A DNA stretch of 64,000 nucleotides from Fasciolopsis buskii (GCA_008360955.1 LUCM01003469.1:62001-126000), one strand, 5' to 3'. Shown: positions 1 through 12,275, counted from the stretch's first letter. The notes: generated by a model from the letters alone, not told the origin. Numbers and translations are program-made.

Positions 1-399
1 GATTGCTGCCTTTTCTCCAGAGTTACACGTCTCTATAAAAAGTGTGAATATCCAAGGGGAACAGGGAGTGAACCTACACAGACGGAGAAAGATATGATGC
101 TGCTTTAGCCAACACACGGAACTGTACAAACGCACGTGTTTTCAATCATTCTGATTCGATAGAAAATGACAACACGATCGGCAGTGTTCACGGTTCACTG
201 CCATATTCTTCAGTATCTCCAGCCAGCTAGTTGACGAGTCTTTCGGACCCCAACCACGAAGGCGTGAGAGACCTACATTTTTTTCACTCCACGTTGCCAC
301 GTTATCTGTTGGCCTCTACATGGTTTCGTTCACTCCGTGGGAACGTAAAATAGGACTTGATATGGTAGACGAGTGTTCGACATACGCAACACGTCACTC

Positions 400-809
400 C
401 GCCATCGTGGTGTAGTAAGTTCCATACGCTGACATTACGTATTCTCAGAATAGGCACCTAGTGCCAGATTCTTGACCTCTAAATTGCTCATTCGGTCACT
501 CAATTCAATCCCAGCCATACTGCGTAAACATCGGTGATTTGAAACATCCAAGCGACGAACACCGACACTCTTACTCCATGTCTCACAACCGTATAACAGA
601 ACTTAGTGCACTGTGGCACAGTACACACGACCTTTCAACTTCAGTGAATTATCAGGCCGATGCCACAAGTGCTTCAGTCCAGCGTAAGCTGCACGTGCCT
701 TGGATATACGCGTGTTTACATCCACTCCCGAGCTACCATCTTCGGACATGCAGCTACCAAGGTAGGTGAAACGGTCCACCATTGTTATTTCCTCTCCATC
801 CAGTATCAC
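400..809 (-). pseudogene. C-terminal tail of RTE-like copy 1
   Basis: In a frame different from the RT, the segment reads VDRFTYLGSCMSEDGSS, then RAAYAGLKHLWHRPD, and further down LLYGCETWSK and NHRCLRSMAGIEL. These blocks are the usual tail of fluke RTE-like polyproteins, downstream of the YADD box. Recognisable protein fades by about position 400, while nucleotide sequence typical of the element continues towards 180. Confidence 0.7.
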
Positions 810-2325
810 GTTCGGCGCTGCGGTCGTCCAGTCCTAACAGTACTTTGCACTTTGAAGGTGCAAAGCACATGCCAAATCGAGCAACCGATCTCGGCAGTCT
901 ATCTAGTGCCCGTTGTGCTTGGTCCGTAGACTCGAACAGGCACACGACGTCGTCTGCGTAATCTAGGTCGCATAGCTTTCCTCCATTTCTCAGTTCGACT
1001 CCTACATCTCGGAGACCTCCTAAAGCATCTTCCATCACCTCGTCCATGATGAAGTTGAACAAGAATAGAGAGATGGGACACCCTTGTCGAGCGCCACTAG
1101 TTGTTTTGAATGAACGTGACAGTTCACCGTATACCCTTACGCGACCATAGGTATGCGAGTACAATGCTCGCAACAGCTTCACAAACTTCGTTTGCATACC
1201 CTTCCGGTGGAGGGAACTGAGTAGTGCCGGTCGATCCACGGAGTTGAAAGCACCTTTCAAGTCGAGGAAGACTACGATCGTAGGGCGGTGGTGCGTGTGG
1301 CGCGCTTCGAGTATCTGTCGAAGAGTGAATATACGGTCGATGCAACCTCGACCTAGCCGAAATCCGGCCTGTTGTTCGCGGATATTACTCTCGCGAATCG
1401 GTGTCAAACGGCGAAGCATTATCGAAGCTAACACCTTAGTAACTATCGGAATTAAACTAATCCCACGATGATTGCCGCAGTCACTCCGTGTACCCTTCTT
1501 GAAGATGGGTATAATTAGTGACCCACCCCACGATAGCGGGATACGCTCCTCGTTCCAAATATCACGATGCAAGGAGGTAAGTGATTTCATCAGCATCTCT
1601 CCACCGAATTTGAAAAGAACTGGGGGAAGTTCGTCGGGACCGGCAGCTTTCCCCCTCTTCAGAAGCCGAATATTGGACTGTACTTCCACTTCTGTTGGGG
1701 GATCAAGTGACACCTCCCAAGGATTCACAGCTCCAGACGTCGGACTAGATACGATAGCGTATGGCCAGCTAAACTGATCCTTGAAATGTTCTGCCCAACG
1801 GTCCAGTCTTTGCTGTCTACCATGGATGAGCTCTCCAGTCCTATCGCACACGATTTCACTAACCGAAGTTCGCCGCCCACCGCTGTCACGTATAAGCTTA
1901 AACAGTCTTTGACTGTTACCTGAAGCGGGCGCCACTTCCATTTCTCCGGCTACCTTAACCCACCAGCTTTCGCGGTCATTCCTAAGGCTTATGGTCAACT
2001 GACGCTGCAACTGCCGACGCATCTTATTCATTTCCTTGCAGTTAGGCAGCTCGTGTTTTTGCTCCATTATACTTAGCGACGCTTGAGAGATGCAGTGTTT
2101 TTGATGAATACTAGGTCTGGGACCGCAGGCGAAATTCGCTGCCAAATGCATCGCCTGCTTAATTTGATCCCACTGATCGTCTACATTGCTACTGGTCACA
2201 GTTCTTAGTTCCTCGGACAGTTTCTGTTCGTAGCTGTTGCGAACAGCCGAATCAGACAAATGTTCGACAGCCAATCGGGGTTGTGACTTGCGTCGGTGGC
2301 CATTCAGCTGCAGCAAAAATCGCAT
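754..2325 (-). pseudogene. Reverse transcriptase of RTE-like copy 1
   Basis: The 523-codon open frame covers the whole RT domain. In order it carries KAAGPDELPP (fingers), IPIFKKGTRSDCGNHRGISL, QQAGFRLGRGC, the palm motif A VVFLDLKGAFNSVDR, GARQGCPIS, and the catalytic box LDYADDV at 947-966. All three palm aspartates are present. The frame opens at the point where the endonuclease frame is lost, so the ATG at 2325 is probably not a native start. Downstream, the protein resumes in another frame at 603-809 with a VDRFTYLGS block, then LYGCETW, both typical of the tail that follows RT in this family. The enzyme would copy the element's RNA at a nicked target, but the separation from its endonuclease makes this copy inactive. 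Confidence 0.85.
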
Positions 2326-2424
2326 TTAAACTAACGCATGGTCCGATTCGACGTACGTGGTCCAGTATGATCTACAGTTCTGGACAGAACCGCGCCCACG
2401 ATAGCTAACTGCGATATGGTCAAT

Positions 2425-3060
2425 CTAACTCAGTGTACCTGTCGAGCTAGAGCGCCATGTCGCAGTGCGACGCGAACTGTGTCGGAAATTCGTACTAGAT
2501 AGGAATAAATGATTATCTGCACAGAATTGGAGAAGTCTTTCCCCGTTGTCTGTTCGCTGTGATGGCAAGGCGCATCGCCCGCCTAAACAGGACTCCGATG
2601 CACTCAACTTTCCAACTTGTGCATTAAAGTCACCTACCACCACTACAATGTCAGAGCGTTTGCTCTTCCGAGCAAGAGTGACGAGGTCATCGTAAAACTC
2701 GTCTTTCTCCATATCAGTGCTGCAGTCTGTTGGAGCGCATGTCGAGATAAACAAATAAACTACGCTTAACACTACTATCCTTTCGGACGCCGACTGATCC
2801 CTGCAGTCTCATGGCACACAAGCGACTGTTGACCGGGATCCAATCTAAAAGGGCTGCTTCAGCCTTCTCACTCAAGACTATTCCTACACCACGTTGACTC
2901 ACAGCTTGAGCTGCTTCGTCTCCTGAAGTGCGAAGAAAATATCTTGACGAGACATTTGGCGCAGNGAGGCTGACGAGGCTTGAGAAAATGTGAGCTGAGA
3001 GACGGAAAACCACCTACGACACTACTTGACAATAAACCGTTGCGAGTATCGGGCGTGTTA
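2425..3060 (-). pseudogene. AP-type endonuclease of RTE-like copy 1
   Basis: Two overlapping frames together encode the target-nicking endonuclease. The upstream part reads RGVGIVLSEKAEAALLDW and SRLCAMRL. The downstream part reads APTDCS, then the VVVGDFNAQVG block at about 2617-2640, with the catalytic D and N of the GDFN motif, then TDNGERLL. A frame change near 2714-2772 and a stop at 2425 break it. Past the stop, the expected continuation IDHIAVSYRGRGSVQ is still legible in the DNA down to about 2330. This region is the N-terminal half of the polyprotein whose RT lies downstream on the - strand. Confidence 0.75.
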
Positions 3061-3620
3061 TCAATGGAGATACTGCGGGTAGGCAGAATGGGCAAACAGA
3101 TTGGGTTGGGGACAGAAGAGACAGGTTGAATAAAAGAGAGGGAACTCTGAGCAGTAGCCTACTTATCACTACCCACCCCGCTCGATGCAATGGGCAGCGC
3201 GGTCTTGACTATGCTGCGCGACGACCGATGCAGTATGGACTTATTTGTAGGCGTGTAGCTCATGGGGATTGATGGATGGGTACTGCTAGGGAGTCCAGCC
3301 GCTAAGCAGAAGAACGATTAGGGTTCTCAACCAAAGCCTTTGGTCCTGACAAGAACCTGACCGCAAGGCAGCGGGGTACAGCTGAGTGGGCGCCCATCTA
3401 CTTGGATCAATTAGTCTTCCACTCGTTTTTCCGACTGAGCTGCTAACTCAGATCAACCCCCGACTTGGAGAACCAGGAGACTACTTCGTCAGGCCTCTAC
3501 CCATTGACCTTCCAGGCATGATTGGATCTTCGGCTTGAGATAAGCCATCCTGTATAGCTCGTTGGATCATGGAGGCACGCAAGCCGTCACACCACGTCAA
3601 GGTATAGTCTCGTTGTGACA

Positions 3621-3969
3621 ATATCTGGTAACTTTAATAATCCTTATCGTCATTTCTGTTCTCTTAACTTGCGTGAATGCATTACCTCTCAGCGTGGACT
3701 GGATGATATTTGAACTTCATGGGGTTTTATCAGACACCAGTTGGTGTCCCTAGTCTGCCGCTTCCTCGTTGCTCTGTCTTTCTGTGAGAACATGCAGTTC
3801 TGTTCCGGTTTTGATAATCACCAACGGTGCATTGGTTTGTCCTAATTTTCGTTGCGGTCTGGAGTATTCAGAAGCAGAATGAATAACGATGAAAAAAACT
3901 TAAGCAAAACCTAGAAGAATCATGCAAATCACTAGGTTACTATACTGTCTCCACTGACATCATTTTCAG
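3621..3969. other. Non-coding stretch before the first SPRY exon
   Basis: I see no gene here. It begins where the LINE 5' region ends and finishes with a pyrimidine-rich stretch and the acceptor TTTTCAG at 3963-3969. It is probably the 3' end of an intron whose upstream exon lies outside the window or before the LINE insertion. Confidence 0.6.
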
Positions 3970-4330
3970 GGTTGCCGCTCGAACAAAGGAGTAAAAGCTC
4001 CCGGAGCGTATTACTTTGAAGCCGCTTGCCTCGAAGATGGTCTCGTTCGTGTTGGTTGGTCCACAAACGAAGCCAATTTGGAGTTGGGCGCAGACAATTG
4101 TGGGTTCGGTTTCGGTGCAGACATGACCGGTGCGTCTACCGGCGGTGGAGTCGGACGGGCTATGCATCGAAACACCGGGCACGACTATGGAGTAATGGTC
4201 CATCAGGGTGATGTGATCGGTTGTTTGCTCGATTTAGACAAAGGTTCGGTAGCATGGTCGGTCAACGGTAAGGTGTTCCAACGTGCATTCACGATTCCCG
4301 ATCAGCTTCGTGGAGAATCGTTCCTACCGG
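3970..4330 (+). CDS. DDX1: DDX1-type RNA helicase, exon with SPRY module 1
   Basis: The exon is bounded by acceptor TTTTCAG and donor GTAAGT and encodes 120 codons plus one base. It begins GCRSNKG, as in DDX1 just upstream of the SPRY domain. It continues with the B30.2/SPRY core YYFEAACLED, GLVRVGWST, LELGADNCGFGFGAD, HDYGV, DVIGCLLDLDKG and FTIPDQL. DDX1 is a DEAD-box helicase involved in RNA metabolism, including tRNA splicing and RNA-DNA hybrid processing. Its SPRY domain sits between helicase motifs I and Ia and acts in protein binding. This module is the less canonical of the two: GLCRVGWST has become GLVRVGWST, the DNYGE block is replaced by HDYGV, and a glycine-rich insert of about 15 residues precedes it. 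The exons carrying the Q motif and motif I must lie upstream of the window. Confidence 0.8.
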
Positions 4331-5039
4331 GTAAGTCGACTTTCTACTCACCGAGTTCCTTTTCAGTCGATGTAGTAACGGATGATATTAGTATTCTGTG
4401 ACAACTTGTACATTTCGAAAAAACATCGATTACTTAGTTAGAGCCAAAACACGGATGGAATTGGAAAATTCGCTTCGATTTGTTTTCCAGCTACCCAGCC
4501 AATGGCTCGATCTAATCTAAGTTGTCTGTTACTGTCTTTCTGGTTTAGCATGCACTACTTCGCAGTAGACTGAGTCTACTTCGGATCACTGATTTTTCAC
4601 CCCATTCCCATGACACTTCAAGCTCGAGTTCAGCAATGAACGGATTGTTACTGTCACTGTCCATATCACACATCGTGCACACACAGATGCTTCATTTTTG
4701 TTCACGTAGGTTCCTAGCAAAAGTTCCTAATTGGAGCAGCGGTATGTGGATTGAAACTGAGGCTAATTGGTCGATTCATTGGATCTAGCTGTTCATGTCC
4801 TTTGTACACATATTTCCTTCTGTTACTAATTTCGTGCATCTTCGTTTGTGCTTTCTCGAATCTGGAGTTTGTGTGCAAGTGTGTGCTTATTTGATGACCA
4901 CTATGCTTGCGTAAGCTTCGAGGTTCGTTTGCTTGGTTTTTCGTTCTCTAAGCCGGTTACAGTAGCCACTATGTTTTGTTCACAGACTTACCCTTACCCT
5001 CCTTATGTTCACCTCAAATTCTTTCAAACATGATTGTAG
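4331..5039 (+). other. Intron, 709 bases
   Basis: Phase-1 intron with donor GTAAGT and acceptor TTGTAG. It contains no recognised element. The phase fits exactly: the G left at 4330 joins CG at 5040 to complete an alanine codon in the expected block ESFLP-A-ASLKDS. Confidence 0.7.
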
Positions 5040-5278
5040 CGGCCAGCTTAAAAGATTCGCGCCTGCTGTTTAACTTCGGTGATCAGACATTGGAATTTCA
5101 TCCTGGCGGTCCATTCACACCCGTTGCTTTGGCCTCAGACGACAGCCAAGTACCGAATCGAAACACGGGTTGGCGGCTGAACCCATACGACACCTCAGCC
5201 GGTTTGGATGTGTCTCCGGACGGTAGTATGGCACAGGCGCAATTCAATCAAGGCTGGCAGGGATGTCGTGCTAATCAG
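5040..5278 (+). CDS. DDX1: DDX1-type helicase, end of SPRY 1 and linker to SPRY 2
   Basis: This exon completes the first SPRY module with SRLLFNFGDQTLEF, matching the final strand of the DDX1 SPRY domain. It then reads GWRLNPYDTSAGLDVSPDG and GWQGCRANQ, which is the segment that precedes the single SPRY domain in animal DDX1 (NPYDR, SDG, W-GCRA). The exon therefore joins the end of one module to the lead-in of another and is the direct evidence that two modules sit in tandem in one reading frame. It starts in phase 1 and ends in phase 0 at donor GTAGTT, a weaker donor than those of the neighbouring exons. Reading on from the exon leads to a stop codon at 5353, so splicing is required. Confidence 0.8.
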
Positions 5279-6796
5279 GTAGTTATAGTCTTTTTTGGTG
5301 CACAAGCTGTGCTCGGATCACGCCGAAGTGAATGGATCTTTATGTTCAGATAATTTTTACGTATTTTAACACCATGCCTAGCTGTAGTTTGCGATGGTAT
5401 ATCTACGAAACTCAGTCTCGTGTGAACAGTTGGTCATTTATCGATGGTCTCCTAGTTATCTATCCTCAGTAAATAATCAGTGGTCCTTCATTTTTGTCAG
5501 TGCAACCGCTAGCGTCTGATTAGACAATGAAATGGAGACAGACTTCAGCCTTCTCTTCCAGCTGGAGCGAAAGACATCAGTCATCTCGCTATCTAATCTG
5601 CTTCTAACCGATCGCTTTATTTGGCTTGCCTCACCTCGTAAGCCAGCTTGTTGTTCGCTTTGATAAACCGAATATGATCGTCTCTGCTACTCATTCGTCC
5701 ACCGGGCCACCATATGATCTGGTAGATGGTGATTCCCCACCCTCGGCTCGTTACCACGCCTGACCTAGCGAGAAATTTGGTGAATCCATGCCACTACACA
5801 TTTGACGGTGATGATAACTGCATTTCTCCGTACAGTGGACCCTAGTGGTTATGGGGCATGCCCCTCCCCTGGCACTTATACGTTAATTGTATCATAAAAA
5901 TAACACTTTCCTCATTTCCGAACCTGTGGGTTGATATGAGGGCGAACATGGCCTTCGATATTGCAGACGGCTCGGTTCTGATAAGTTGCAATCACATTTC
6001 GCCACAGCGAACTGAAGAGCAAAAGTCTGTTGCAGTCCAACTAGCTGTATTCTCAACCAAACGTCTTGAGCAAGTCGTTTACGCGCCTTCTTTCGTGTGC
6101 AAAACATCCTTACATATGACATTATACAGAGAATCAACCGATCTACATTTTGACCCGTTAGGTTACTCAAAATGTTTCCGTGACCTCAGCGACTGTTACG
6201 TCTTTGCGCGGCTAGTCTCCCTTGTAACGTAATGACTACCTGACAACTGTATGTTAGTCAGGTTTTATGTTATTCTCTATAGGTTTCTGTAGGCTATTGA
6301 TCACCGAGCTTAGCGTCTAACCCGCAAACTTCTCAGCACATGTTCGCTGACGACGCCATCCCGACTGGTGATGAAAACTGCCAACTTAGGCTTCGCCAAG
6401 ACTAGTTCACAAAGCCTTTCGGTTCAATGTTATTTGACACTGATAGAAACGGAAATACAAACCTAGTTGTCACCTTCAAGATACGAAATTCAGGACTTGT
6501 CACACCCGTCCTCACATTGTGGTAGTGTGCGATTCGTCGTCACCGAACTCGTCGCTATCCTCGACTACTGCTCATTTCCCAGTCATTCTTGAATATTAAT
6601 CTCAAAATTGTAATGGGTTTTAGCGATCGCGATGTGAATTTCTTTCGTCACAATTCTCCTTTGAAGCATGGTGATCATGCTGATCACGTAAATGTTTTTT
6701 TGTCGTTCACTGTTCCATCTCAGGTTGTTATTGTTACTCTCGTGGTCCCAATCCGATTTTCTTATCTGCACAATCTTTTTCTGTTCATTTCGTTAG
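5279..6796 (+). other. Intron, about 1.5 kb
   Basis: Phase-0 intron between the linker exon and SPRY module 2. I recognise no mobile element in it. The scattered short open frames show no family similarity. Confidence 0.6.
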
Positions 6797-7006
6797 GGAA
6801 TTCGTGGACCTGGACGCTTCTATTTCGAAGTTGTCCCACTCGAAGACTATGGTTTGTGTCGTGTGGGTTGGTCTACGGAAGACGCTAGTCTCGATTTGGG
6901 TTCCGATCGATTCGGATTTGGCTATGGAGCCGACAGCCAAGGTTTCGGTCTGAACGGACAACAAGGCAAACGAGTACATGCGGACGAGATCGACAACTAT
7001 GGAGAA
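6797..7006 (+). CDS. DDX1: DDX1-type helicase, SPRY module 2, first half
   Basis: The 70-codon exon is phase 0 at both ends, with acceptor CGTTAG and donor GTGAGT. It reads [37 protein letters not shown] and finishes in [25 protein letters not shown] and DNYGE are hallmark blocks of the DDX1 SPRY domain, so this module is the closer match to the ancestral domain. It follows GWQGCRANQ of the preceding exon without a break in phase. An insert of about ten residues ([13 protein letters not shown]) lies before DNYGE. The remaining half of the domain is about 5-6 kb downstream. Confidence 0.85.
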
Positions 7007-7319
7007 GTGAGTGTTTGTTATCTGTTGCGGGTTCGTGCCCACGCGTGTTCCTGGTTTGCCTTCACTTCGAATATTACGTAATGGCCATTCCGTTTATTTT
7101 ATTCCTACTCATGAGTTTCCTAAGCGGATTTATTCCATAGCTTCAGTGATCCAATACATTAAGTGAGAATATCTGCCAGCTCTGATACTGAGTAGAGCAA
7201 CACACAAACTTCCACACGATCAATTGAGACAACGAGCCGGATGAGGTTTAACAGACGTTTACCAGCTATATAGCAAGAAGTGACGGAGTTAAAACTGTCT
7301 CAAAGATATCAGGAAAATA

Positions 7320-7480
7320 ATCAATTCAGTTCGGTTTGTACTCTGGTTTCGGCTGTGACGTCACAGCACCGTCTACTCAAAAGATGCACGAACGGGAAAT
7401 AGTGAACGATCAATTGGAAGTTTATAGTTTTTAAGTAATGCATGGAAGAGGAAAAGCTTCGAATGCAAAGGTCTTATAGA
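7320..7480 (+). repeat. AGTT-headed interspersed repeat, copy A
   Basis: It starts at TCAGTTCGGTTTGTAC and includes TCTACTCAAAAGATG and GAACGGGAAATAGTGAACGATC. The same blocks, diverged, occur in the same order near 38505-38770 and in part near 27085-27310. It is non-coding; a SINE or LINE 3' end is likely. Confidence 0.5.
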
Positions 7481-10400
7481 CTACAACAGCACTAATAAAA
7501 TCGGTCCTACTGCTCACCTCAGAAGCATGACCGTTAAGAACAGATGTGTGAAGATTTAAAATCCGACGCTTTCGTAATGTTGCTGCAGTATGCTGGGAAA
7601 ATTGCATTAGTACTATTATAGTTAGGCATAGGGTATTCAGTTAGTCTAATAGATTAGGGTTGGGAGATGTGTTGCACATGCTCTCAATTCGATCCCCTTG
7701 GCATACACCGTTCTTTGCGGCCAGTAGTGATTGGAAAGCAGATCAATGTGAGCGACCCATGACGTGATGAAAAGTTGTAAAAACCTGACAGCAGGACCGT
7801 CTCGTGTAGCTCACGTAAAATCATAGGATTAGGTTTTACGAGATCTCCCAACGCAGTGGTTGGAATCTTTGGGCGACGGGTCAGGACCGCAAGCCATGGT
7901 GTTCGTGCATCCGAAAAATAGTCACACTTCTCGATGGTCCTTCTGCCTGATGATTTGTCTCTTCCTTCATCGGGGCACGTTGGTCCAGGGTTAATATTTG
8001 TACAAACTGCAATTAAATTGTAATCCCTAGTCAATTTTTTGAGTAATCATCTCGTAGGGTCACAGTACTGAAATGTTTCTTTTTTCATTTATTCCACTCA
8101 ACTTCCGTCCTACTGAGACATATGATGGCACTTTCCTTCATTCAAATCGTTGATTAATTGGTCGACCCACTTTTTTGACTGTCACCTTCAAATCGTTAAA
8201 TCAATGCAGCATTTACGCGAATATGTGATGGTTATATTACCTGGTTATCTTTCATTGTTGCGCGTAACAACCAGCTTTCATTTGTGAAACGCCTCTTCTT
8301 TTTTCGCGTGCATTTCCGATACTTATCTGATTCCAACTGACCTAACTATTGTCGACGTGTTTTGTTGACGCGTTTTACATCTCGCGTACACCTACTCTCT
8401 CTGTCGATCGCGTGTACGTGCACTTGTGTATATGCGTGCTGTTCCTCCACACCATGTGCTTTGTCCTGATGCTTGTCCATAGTTTCACGTTCGTGTCAAT
8501 CTATGGCATCCGTAGCATCAACAGTAACAATATAACACCGTGAAATCACTTTCTTCAGATGAGCCTTCTCATGATTCACCGTTGGCAGCTATCAAATGAT
8601 CAACTGGCAAAGGAAATGTGAAACAGAACCACGTTATTTCCAGTTTTTTTTCTTCAAGCTAATCCCTGGATGCAGCATTGATTGTTATTCTCTTCGTACT
8701 CGAATGGATCCGCCACGTGCATGGACTACTTCAGCTGCAGTTGATTTGAGGCTGAATTTTTTGTATCTTCATAGTGTCGTACATATTTCATAGGCGTACC
8801 AGTGAGGCAGTTCGTTTATTGAAACCACGAACTATCGTCAAATCGTCCAACCGCAACAAATTGTCTTATCTAGACAACTAATACGCTTGCCCAGCGCCTA
8901 TATTTACACCGAGCAAGGGCATCGCATCGATTCATTTTTCGCCACCCCAAGTTCGTTGAACTACGTCTCATTGTAATATCCTCTTGCCTAAAATAGTACT
9001 GGTCGTAGGTGTGGTATATCCCACAGTTTTTTGAAATACATTAACCTTGCTTATTGTGACAGAAAGCAGAAATGTCAAGACAAAACAACAAGTTTAACTT
9101 TATAACGGTTTGTAGGGCAGAACTATTGTTGTTTAGTTACACTCCACTATGGGCAACATTCGCCGTTAATAAGCCTATATACAATCCGGTTATTCGCCGA
9201 AATACATATTCTTGTTTATCCGCTTCTGTCAACTAAATGAAAGAGTGAAACGGATTATCAATCGACAATCGACTAGGTCATTTGTTCCGCACGTTACTGA
9301 AACACGGTATTTGCGAATGGAAGACATCGCACATTTCTTCGTGTGGTGAACCTCTTTCTTCCTAGTAATCTTCAATTACGTTGGGAGGTCAAGTATAAAA
9401 TATTGTGTCGCAAAGGTCGATCGTTAGGAGGGGCACTGAATTTGAATGGGCCTAGGTGATCCGGATTTGTTACGTATGGCCACTGATAGACTCTCCTGCA
9501 TTGTGCGTTGTTCTCCAAGGTAGTACTACTGTTGGAAGACCCGAGGCGGCGGTCAATCCGCGAAATGGCTAAAGGGTTTGAGAACTTTAACCGACAGATT
9601 ATCTAGAGCAAAACAGATTAGATTGTTGGGGTTCACGATATTCAGAGACACTACGTAGTACAATCAAGTGACTCAGTCAGTGGCATACTTGATTTCGAAA
9701 CCTCTTCTTATCTTCACATTTTCTACTCTTTGTCTTGTATCTCATTTGTTGTTCTTCATTTCTGAGCAATCAGTCTTGCGTGATAGCAACCAAAGCCCAA
9801 GGAAGTCAGTCCAAGGTTGGTGGTTATTAAAACCAAAACATTATCCAACGTAGTTAAGTAGATGATGGCTACCTGGGTTTTTCTAGAGCGCAAACTGTGA
9901 GGTGCTAACTGGCCTCATATCTCGTTTCCCCAGTCTCACGTGACAGTTCGCGTGCGTTACATTGCTGAGTATTTACAGCTCTTGGTACCAAGCCTAACCT
10001 TAACGGTAGTCATCGTTTTCGTCTCTCCATCCAATTACCTATGGCTCCCTACTCTGCCGAATTTGCTAGGTTTCCATCAGCGCAGTCATCTTCGTAAATA
10101 CTTGAGATAGGCACAAAATGTTCAACTTTTTTTCTTATCACCGAAATAATTTCATTCGTTTTCTTAGATTTTTATTTGAGTGACTTTTGATTGGAGTACA
10201 CAATTATTTGCTTGTCTAATAGAGCGGTTTTGAATAGGCTTATCCCGTAGTCTCAAATGCCTACTGGGCTGAGGAAGAATCGGTATCCTTCATCCACATA
10301 AAGTCTCTATCGTACACCGTATCTCTCGAGGGCAACAAAATGGTTAGTATATCTCCATGTCTCCTTTCGCTACCTAACGTCTGGGTTGCTTTTCCGATGT

Positions 10401-11533
10401 AAATTGAGTATCTGAGTTGACCGGTCTTGCCGTGCAAAATAATTGCTCCCCACCACATCGGATCAATGATGTTTTGCAAAATCCTATTTTCGTACTTCGC
10501 ACAATGTCACCCTCTCTTTGTCCTGATTTGGTTCCAACTTGATTTTGTTATTCGATTGACTTTGCTCTTTTTTCTGTTACCTTCTCATTGTGTCCAGCTT
10601 TTGAGGCCGAACGCTTGTTATTAGCACATTTTTTTCAAATAACCCAATTAACTTGCAAATTGTTGTCTTTCTTTTGTTGACATGCTCGAAGCGTAAGCTT
10701 AGAACAGGAAGCATGCTTTTATCCACTAGGGACCCCTGTAGGATGGAGTAGCACAAACCACAACAGATACCAGTAAGTCAGATGCGGCAAGCAGCCGAGC
10801 GATGGCGAGTTACCATCTACCAACATCCGTCCGTTTGCTTATCTATTTTTAAGCACCGATATCTTTTCAGCTTTTCTCGGAGCTTGTTTGACAGTCAGAC
10901 TGGCGATGGTAATATTGTGTGTTGTATAATACTTTCGAAAATTCTATGGATGCCACATGGAGACTGTTGTCCGTAGCTCATTACTTTAATGAAAATGTTG
11001 CTAACAAGCAGTTTGTGAGTATGTGAGGAACAAGATCCACACAGTTAACATGCGCTTGGCTTCAGTGGCTTTTATTGCGAACTGTAAATTGATATTATGT
11101 TTGAAGTAACCATCTCCTAGTAACTCCCACCAATTTTGCGAATCCATTGTACATCTCGTCCAGTCGACTGCGTTGGCGTCTATTGATCACGTAGATGTAC
11201 GTAAGGGACGGAGTGCAAGCCAAGACGACAGATCCACCATTTCACCAGACAGTCTCCCCTCGCGCCTCTGAAGCGGGAAGTGGCAACGATTCATGGAAAC
11301 ACCCGACAACCCAATCGTAATGTAGTCTCGGCTGACACTAGGGTGTTGTCAACAAATTTCCAAGGAAACTTCTAGAGATGTTTTTTTCCCAGAGCAATTC
11401 GATTGGTAACCAGTTTGTAAATATCCGGACCAAACGACGTAAGGAGTGTATCGAAAAATCGATGCGCCATGTATTGGTTTTTATTGTGAATGATATAATA
11501 TTAATAACACAGCGTTGTTGGTAGATGTAATGC

Positions 11534-11572
11534 GCCAACGTTTCGACTACCGTGGGTAGTCTTTCTCAAGGC
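11534..11572 (-). ncRNA. Hammerhead-ribozyme-like solo repeat
   Basis: On the - strand, stem I pairs GCC with GGC. Stem II is a perfect 7-bp hairpin (GACTACC, loop CAC, GGTAGTC). CGAAAC then GTT follow in the expected places. The core strand reads TTGAGAAA, eight bases instead of the canonical seven-base CUGANGA, so self-cleavage is doubtful. Short-stem-III hammerheads with CGAAACGT are known from the terminal repeats of Penelope-like elements. A related copy is at 31383-31421. Confidence 0.45.
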
Positions 11573-12093
11573 AAGTTTTTTTCTAGAGATGTTATTCACA
11601 CGATATTGATAAGTGCCATGTCTCCGTGTCTCGGATGCATGTAATCACATTGACCATGTAGAAGTTCGTTTTCGACGAAATTCCGGCTAAGTTTCTGCTT
11701 AATAATATTTTTCAGCGTTTGTCATTTAGGGTCATTGTGCACTTTGCCATCCACATCATCATTGAAACACATCATTTTTCCGTAGGTTAGTGCTCGCTGA
11801 CGAAGTCGTTTGTTGAAAACATAGTCTGTATGGTGTCATAGTCGCTAATTTTGATCCGTTGTCGCGATCCTGGTTTTCTTTCGTTCAACGAAAACAAAGG
11901 GTTCATCACATTTTTGCACAGTTTGTATTCTGACATTCTATTCTAATTATGACCGGGTCTCCAACAGCCAGACGCTGTTTTCCACGTGAAGTCCGGTTTT
12001 ACTTTACTTATGGTTTTGTATTATTTCGTTTTTCGAGGAGTTCATCGACTCTACACCATCGTTCCCCTTTTCTATCTCTTTTTTGCCATTCAG

Positions 12094-12275
12094 GCTTTCA
12101 CTAAAAATGACGTAATCGGTTGCTTCTTGGACACAATAGAACATACCCTGAAGTGGTCCAAAAACGGTATCGATTTCGGAGATGCTTATCGCATTCCGTC
12201 CGAATTGTCCAACCCGACCAGCCTGATTGCATTTTTCCCGTCCGTGTCTTTGTTGAATTCGACCATAGAAATCAA
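12094..12275 (+). CDS. DDX1: DDX1-type SPRY 2, second half, copy cut by gap
   Basis: The exon begins after acceptor CATTCAG with AFTKNDVIGC and reads 60 codons, up to SLLNSTIEI, before the N run. It is identical over this length to the complete exon at 13057-13272. It is best read as the same exon shown twice by the assembly, not as a third SPRY half. If the duplication were real, the transcript would have two mutually exclusive copies of this exon. Confidence 0.5.

Larger units (their letters stand above)
180..3620 (-). mobile_element. RTE-like non-LTR retrotransposon, copy 1, decayed
   Basis: Read on the - strand, this has the full layout of an RTE-type LINE. A 5' untranslated stretch lies at about 3100-3620, an apurinic endonuclease at about 2425-3060, a reverse transcriptase at 754-2325, and a C-terminal tail running down to about 180. 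The 5' stretch is recognisable because the same sequence, diverged, precedes the endonuclease of copy 2 near 29450-29870. The reading frame is broken at least at 2325-2425 and again around 750-810. A single N lies at 2965. The element therefore cannot move by itself. The RTE assignment rests on the endonuclease-RT layout and the NHRGISL-type RT block; a CR1-like origin is less likely. Confidence 0.85.
7007..12093 (+). other. Intron, about 5 kb, with repeats
   Basis: Phase-0 intron separating the halves of SPRY module 2. It contains a copy of an AGTT-headed interspersed repeat (about 7320-7480) and a hammerhead-like solo repeat (11534-11572). The 5' end of an exactly duplicated segment also lies here (from 11438). 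The rest, about 7500-11430, shows no gene that I can support. Confidence 0.55.
11438..12275 (+). repeat. 838-base direct duplication, copy 1
   Basis: The sequence appears identical to 12401-13238, at a constant offset of 963, up to an N run. The copy includes intron sequence, a hammerhead-like repeat and most of a SPRY exon. Perfect identity next to an unresolved gap points to an assembly error (the same reads placed on both sides) rather than a biological duplication. Confidence 0.85.

Noticed and set aside
3940..4203. - strand frame of 87 codons opposite SPRY exon 1
   Set aside because: It is the shadow of a well-supported + strand exon and has no family features.
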